A DNA stretch of 64,000 nucleotides, taken from positions 620,001-684,000 of the forward strand of contig NTJI01000001.1 of NCBI GenBank assembly GCA_002307375.1, read 5' to 3'. Below the pieces are notes generated by a model that was not told where the DNA came from, ran no database searches, and saw only the letters and a program-made list of their open reading frames with translations. This DNA comes from Lysobacteraceae bacterium NML93-0399 (GTDB taxonomy: Bacteria; Pseudomonadota; Gammaproteobacteria; Xanthomonadales; Xanthomonadaceae). The translations under genes and the position numbers were made by a program. Shown one piece after another: positions 58,879 through 64,000 of the stretch (positions are counted from its first letter, which is position 1; each line of letters begins with the position of its first letter).

Positions 58879-59574
58879 TCAGTAGCCCCAGGGCGTCGGC
58901 GGCGCGGCGACGGTCTTCGTCAGGTCGAACTCGACCTGGAACTTGCGGCCGCCCGGACGCGCCAGTTCGTAGACGAAGCGCTGGCCCGGCTCGATTTCCA
59001 TCGCCCAGGTGTTGGTCACCGAGGCGTTGAGACCTTCGCGCTCGAACATCTCGATCGACTCGGCGTCGACCGGGAATTCCTGGCGCTGCGCGGTGCCGGC
59101 GTTCTGCGATTCGCCGCCGTACATCGTCACCGGATCGTCGCTGCCGTCGGGCATGCGGTGGTCGTGCTTCAGGCGCAGGCCGTGCTCGGTGCGGGTGAGG
59201 ATCCAGGTGCGCGAATGGTCGTCGCCGACGTGGAAGGGAATGCGCAGCTCTTCCTTGCGGTTGCTGCAGTCGCGCACGTGCATCACCAGTTCCTTGCCTT
59301 CGAACGGGTCAGGCTCGGCGTCCGGTGCGGGCGCCGGTTCGTTGGTGAGAATGCGCCCTGCAAAGGCTTCGCCGCAGTGACGCGCGATCGCGGCGAGGAA
59401 TTCGTCGGCCGGCACGCGTTCGGTGGCGGCGTCGACGGCAGCCGCCGCGGCACGCGCGTCGGCGGTGGGATTGGCCGGCGCGGGACGGTCCGCTTCGGCA
59501 GGCGCGTCGTTGCCGCAGGCGGCGAGTGCGAACGCGGACGAGATCAGGGCGAGTCGAAGCGGAGTCGTGTTCAT
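58879..59574 (-). CDS. Hypothetical lipoprotein
   Basis: A 231-residue protein with a lipoprotein signal (MNTTPLRLALISSAFALAAC, lipid Cys20) followed by a Pro/Ala-rich linker and a globular region from about residue 55. Features seen: HCGEAFAGRI, ELVMHVRDCSNRKEELRIPFHVGDDHSRTW, an HDHRMPDGSDDPVTMYGG segment and a C-terminal ELARPGGRKFQVEFDLTKTV. No family with known function is recognised. Codon use and a clean signal make it a real gene. Confidence 0.85.
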   Translation of the reverse strand: MNTTPLRLALISSAFALAACGNDAPAEADRPAPANPTADARAAAAAVDAATERVPADEFLAAIARHCGEAFAGRILTNEPAPAPDAEPDPFEGKELVMHVRDCSNRKEELRIPFHVGDDHSRTWILTRTEHGLRLKHDHRMPDGSDDPVTMYGGESQNAGTAQRQEFPVDAESIEMFEREGLNASVTNTWAMEIEPGQRFVYELARPGGRKFQVEFDLTKTVAAPPTPWGY

Positions 59575-59633
59575 CGTCTCACCCTAACCGCGGCCACCGG
59601 AGGCGGCAACCCGGGCGCACCCCGGGTGACGCA

Positions 59634-61502
<1,869 letters not shown>

Positions 61503-61686
61503 GGGCGGAATTCTACCGGAGGCCGCCTGCCGCAGCCGGCGCCCGGGCGGGAGATGGCGCGCCGACGTGGGTGATCGGCACGCCGCAACGGTGACGGATG
61601 AAACATTTGCGCAGTGCAACACGCAGTGTTAATGAATCGTAAAGCGCCGTTCGGCGTTCGCCGCTCCCCAACCTGGAGGTCCGTGC

Positions 61687-64000
61687 ATGTTCCGCAGTCC
61701 CCTCGCCGTCGCCATCCTCGTCGCCCTGGCACCCGCCGGCGCCACTCTCGCCCAGGACGCCGCCCCGGCCCGTGCGACCACGCTCGATACATTGATCGTC
61801 ACAGGCACCCGGGTCGCCGACCGCACCGTGGCCGAGTCGCAATCGCCGATCGACATCCTCACACCCGAGACCCTGACCGCCACCGGCACGCCGGAGCTCG
61901 CCACCGCACTGTCGCGTGCACTGCCGTCGCTGAACTTCCCGCGGCCGGCGATCAACGACGGCACCGACGCCGTGCGTCCGGCGCAGATCCGCGGCCTGTC
62001 GCCGGACCACGTGCTGGTGCTCGTCAACGGCAAGCGCTACCACTCCGGCGCGCTGGTCAACGTCAACGGCTCGCAGGGCCGCAGCTCGTCGCCGGTGGAT
62101 CTCAACACCATTCCGATCTCGGCGATCGAACGCGTCGAAGTGCTGCGCGATGGCGCATCCGCGCAGTACGGCTCGGACGCGATCGCGGGCGTGATCAACA
62201 TCGTGCTGAAGGGACGGGCCGGCAGCGGTGGCGTCTCGGGACGCTACGGCCAGTACAGCGCCGGCGACGGTGCGCAGTACCAGCTGCTGGCCGATGCCGG
62301 CTTCGGCGTCGGCAACGACGGCTTCGTGCATCTCTCGGCGCAGGGCGCGCACCAGGACCAGACCAACCGCGCGCGGCCGTTCATCGGCACGCCGACCGCA
62401 ACGTCGGCGCCGCTCGGCCAGGTGGTGCAGCGCCAGGGCGATCCCGAGGTCGACCACGGCTCGGTGACGTTCACTGCCGAACTGCCGGTCAATGACTCCC
62501 TGCAGGTCTACGGCACCGGCATCTACACCCGGCGCGATTCGCTCTCGAACGGTTTCTTCCGCCCGGCCGGCGACCCGCGCAACATCCCGTCGATCTATCC
62601 CGACGGCTTCCTGCCCCAGATCAACAACGTCACCACCGACCACCACGTCACCGCGGGCTTCAAGGCCGAGACCGCGGGCGGCACCGCGGTCGATTTCAGC
62701 TACACCTACGGCGACAGCGAGATGACGTTCGACATCCTCAACACGCTCAACCGGAGCCTGGGGCCGACGTCGCCGACGCAGTTCTACGCCGGTGCGCTGG
62801 AGGTGCGGCAGCACGTGCTGAACCTGGATTTCAGCAAGGCCCTCGACTGGGGCCTGGCCTATCCGGTGACCTGGTCCTACGGCGCCGAATGGCGCGGCGA
62901 CCGCTTCATCCAGTCGGCCGGCGAGCCACTGTCGTATGCCAACGGCGGCGTGGTGGCTCCGGGCCAGACCACGCCGCTGCCGGGGGCACAGGTGTTCGCG
63001 GGCTTCCGGCCGGGCGACGGCGGCGATTTCGACCGCAATGCGCTGTCGTTCTACACGGGGCTGGAAGCCGACCTCACCGACCGTCTGTCGCTGGGCGTTG
63101 CCGGCCGCTTCGAGGATTTCAGTGACTTCGGCGACACCAGCAATTTCAAGATGTCCGGACGCTTCGAATTCACCGATGCCATCGCGCTGCGCGCGACCGC
63201 CTCGACCGGCTTCCGCGCGCCGTCGCTGCAGCAGCAGTACTTCCAGTCGACGGCGACGAACTTCATCGCCACCCCGCAGGGCACGCTGCCGTTCGACATC
63301 GTGACCTTCCGCGTGACCAACCCGGCCGCGATCGCACTCGGCGCCGAGCCGCTGCGCGCCGAGGAGTCGACCAACTACAGCCTGGGCCTGGTGCTGCAAC
63401 CGGTCGAGAACCTCTACGTCACCATCGACGCCTACCAGATCGAGGTCGAGGACCGCATCTCGCTGTCGGCCAATCTGACCTCGGCGCCGGTGCGCAATTA
63501 CCTGCAGGCCAACGGCTTCGCGGGCGTCGGCGGCGGCCGTTACTTCACCAACGCCATCGACACGACGACCCGTGGCGTGGACCTCGTCGGCACCTACGGC
63601 TGGGCGCTGGACAACAGCCGTCTCGATCTGACGCTGGGCTACAACTACAACAAGACCACGATCGACCGGGTGGCCGAGAATCCCGCATCCCTGGCCGCGA
63701 TCGACCCGGCCGCGGTGCGCTTCGACCGGGTGGAACGCGGGCGGTTCGAAGTGGGCGCGCCGCGCGACAAGGTGCTGATCGGCGGCACCTGGACGATCGG
63801 CGGGTTCGAGGCCACGGCCAATGCCACGCGCTACGGGGAGTTCAGCGTGCTCGGCAGCAACGTCGCGCTCGACCAGACCTTCGATGCGGCCTGGACGCTG
63901 GATCTCGCGTTCTCGTATGCGCTCGACAAATGGACGTTCACCGTCGGCGGCGACAACGTGCTCGACCAGTACCCGGATGAAGTGCTGTTCGCCAACTCCA
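61687..64000 (+). CDS. TonB-dependent receptor (3' end beyond the window)
   Basis: An outer-membrane beta-barrel importer energised by TonB. The visible 771 codons start with a signal peptide (MFRSPLAVAILVALAPAGATLAQ), then a TonB-box-like TLDTLIVTGTRV, the plug domain (about 50-170: ALSRALPSLNFPRPAIND, QIRGLSPDHVLVLVNGKRYH, IERVEVLRDGASAQYGSDAIAGVINIVLK), and most of the barrel. A GGAGGT site lies 6 bases before the ATG. The ligand is unknown; the type is common in Xanthomonadaceae, where such receptors take up iron or plant-derived sugars. Divergent from the ABC-F gene. Confidence 0.93.
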   Translation, partial: MFRSPLAVAILVALAPAGATLAQDAAPARATTLDTLIVTGTRVADRTVAESQSPIDILTPETLTATGTPELATALSRALPSLNFPRPAINDGTDAVRPAQIRGLSPDHVLVLVNGKRYHSGALVNVNGSQGRSSSPVDLNTIPISAIERVEVLRDGASAQYGSDAIAGVINIVLKGRAGSGGVSGRYGQYSAGDGAQYQLLADAGFGVGNDGFVHLSAQGAHQDQTNRARPFIGTPTATSAPLGQVVQRQGDPEVDHGSVTFTAELPVNDSLQVYGTGIYTRRDSLSNGFFRPAGDPRNIPSIYPDGFLPQINNVTTDHHVTAGFKAETAGGTAVDFSYTYGDSEMTFDILNTLNRSLGPTSPTQFYAGALEVRQHVLNLDFSKALDWGLAYPVTWSYGAEWRGDRFIQSAGEPLSYANGGVVAPGQTTPLPGAQVFAGFRPGDGGDFDRNALSFYTGLEADLTDRLSLGVAGRFEDFSDFGDTSNFKMSGRFEFTDAIALRATASTGFRAPSLQQQYFQSTATNFIATPQGTLPFDIVTFRVTNPAAIALGAEPLRAEESTNYSLGLVLQPVENLYVTIDAYQIEVEDRISLSANLTSAPVRNYLQANGFAGVGGGRYFTNAIDTTTRGVDLVGTYGWALDNSRLDLTLGYNYNKTTIDRVAENPASLAAIDPAAVRFDRVERGRFEVGAPRDKVLIGGTWTIGGFEATANATRYGEFSVLGSNVALDQTFDAAWTLDLAFSYALDKWTFTVGGDNVLDQYPDEVLFANS

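Overview
The window is a high-GC (roughly two-thirds G+C by eye), almost fully coding chromosomal segment. Gene order and repeat types point to a gammaproteobacterium of the Xanthomonadaceae/Lysobacteraceae (Luteimonas/Lysobacter-like). The supporting blocks are ybgC-tolQRAB-pal-cpoB-queE-queC-tRNA-Lys, ruvC-ruvA-kup...ruvB, tgt-yajC-secDF, tandem M13 peptidases and a large TonB-dependent receptor. No phage, plasmid, insertion sequence or CRISPR array was seen. The assignment is an inference from layout, not a database result.

Layout. 0.1-10 kb: secreted NlpC/P60 peptidase, RhlE-type RNA helicase, CPA2/Kef-type antiporter, and two tandem M13 metallopeptidases, the second of which lacks a zinc-binding histidine. 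10-16 kb: rhomboid protease, alkyltransferase-like protein, Pit phosphate transporter with its DUF47 partner, a CNNM/CorC-type membrane protein overlapping exoD. 15.7-16.6 kb: a large repetitive element with long inverted arms. 16.7-20.7 kb: a c-di-GMP module (PhnD-like binding protein plus GGDEF/EAL protein) and trmJ. 20.8-34 kb: suhB, the tgt-yajC-secD-secF operon, queA, transketolase, a dicarboxylate/amino-acid symporter and recQ. 34.4-43 kb: tRNA-Lys, queC, queE and the Tol-Pal operon, which carries an extra secreted TolA-domain protein. 43-51 kb: ruvB, LLM oxidoreductase, a double-receiver diguanylate cyclase, kup, ruvA, ruvC, yebC, an alpha/beta hydrolase and a GNAT protein. 51-55.7 kb: periplasmic nitrate reductase operon napEFDABC with a perfect FNR/ANR-type box upstream. 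56-64 kb: aspS, an FmdB-type zinc ribbon, a LysR remnant, a lipoprotein, an ABC-F ATPase, and the start of a TonB-dependent receptor running off the window.

How the genes fit together. Tol-Pal proteins energise and tether the outer membrane. queC/queE (preQ0 synthesis) and tgt/queA (insertion and maturation) supply queuosine for tRNA. RuvABC resolves Holliday junctions, and ruvA and ruvB are separated here by three unrelated genes. Nap proteins pass quinol electrons through NapC and NapB to NapA for nitrate reduction in the periplasm. YajC-SecDF drives late steps of Sec export.

The intergenic DNA is unusually patterned. It holds 320-bp tandem modules with terminator hairpins, REP-like palindromes of at least three families, and inverted arrays of a TGATTCG heptamer that bracket hairpins at three separate gene junctions.
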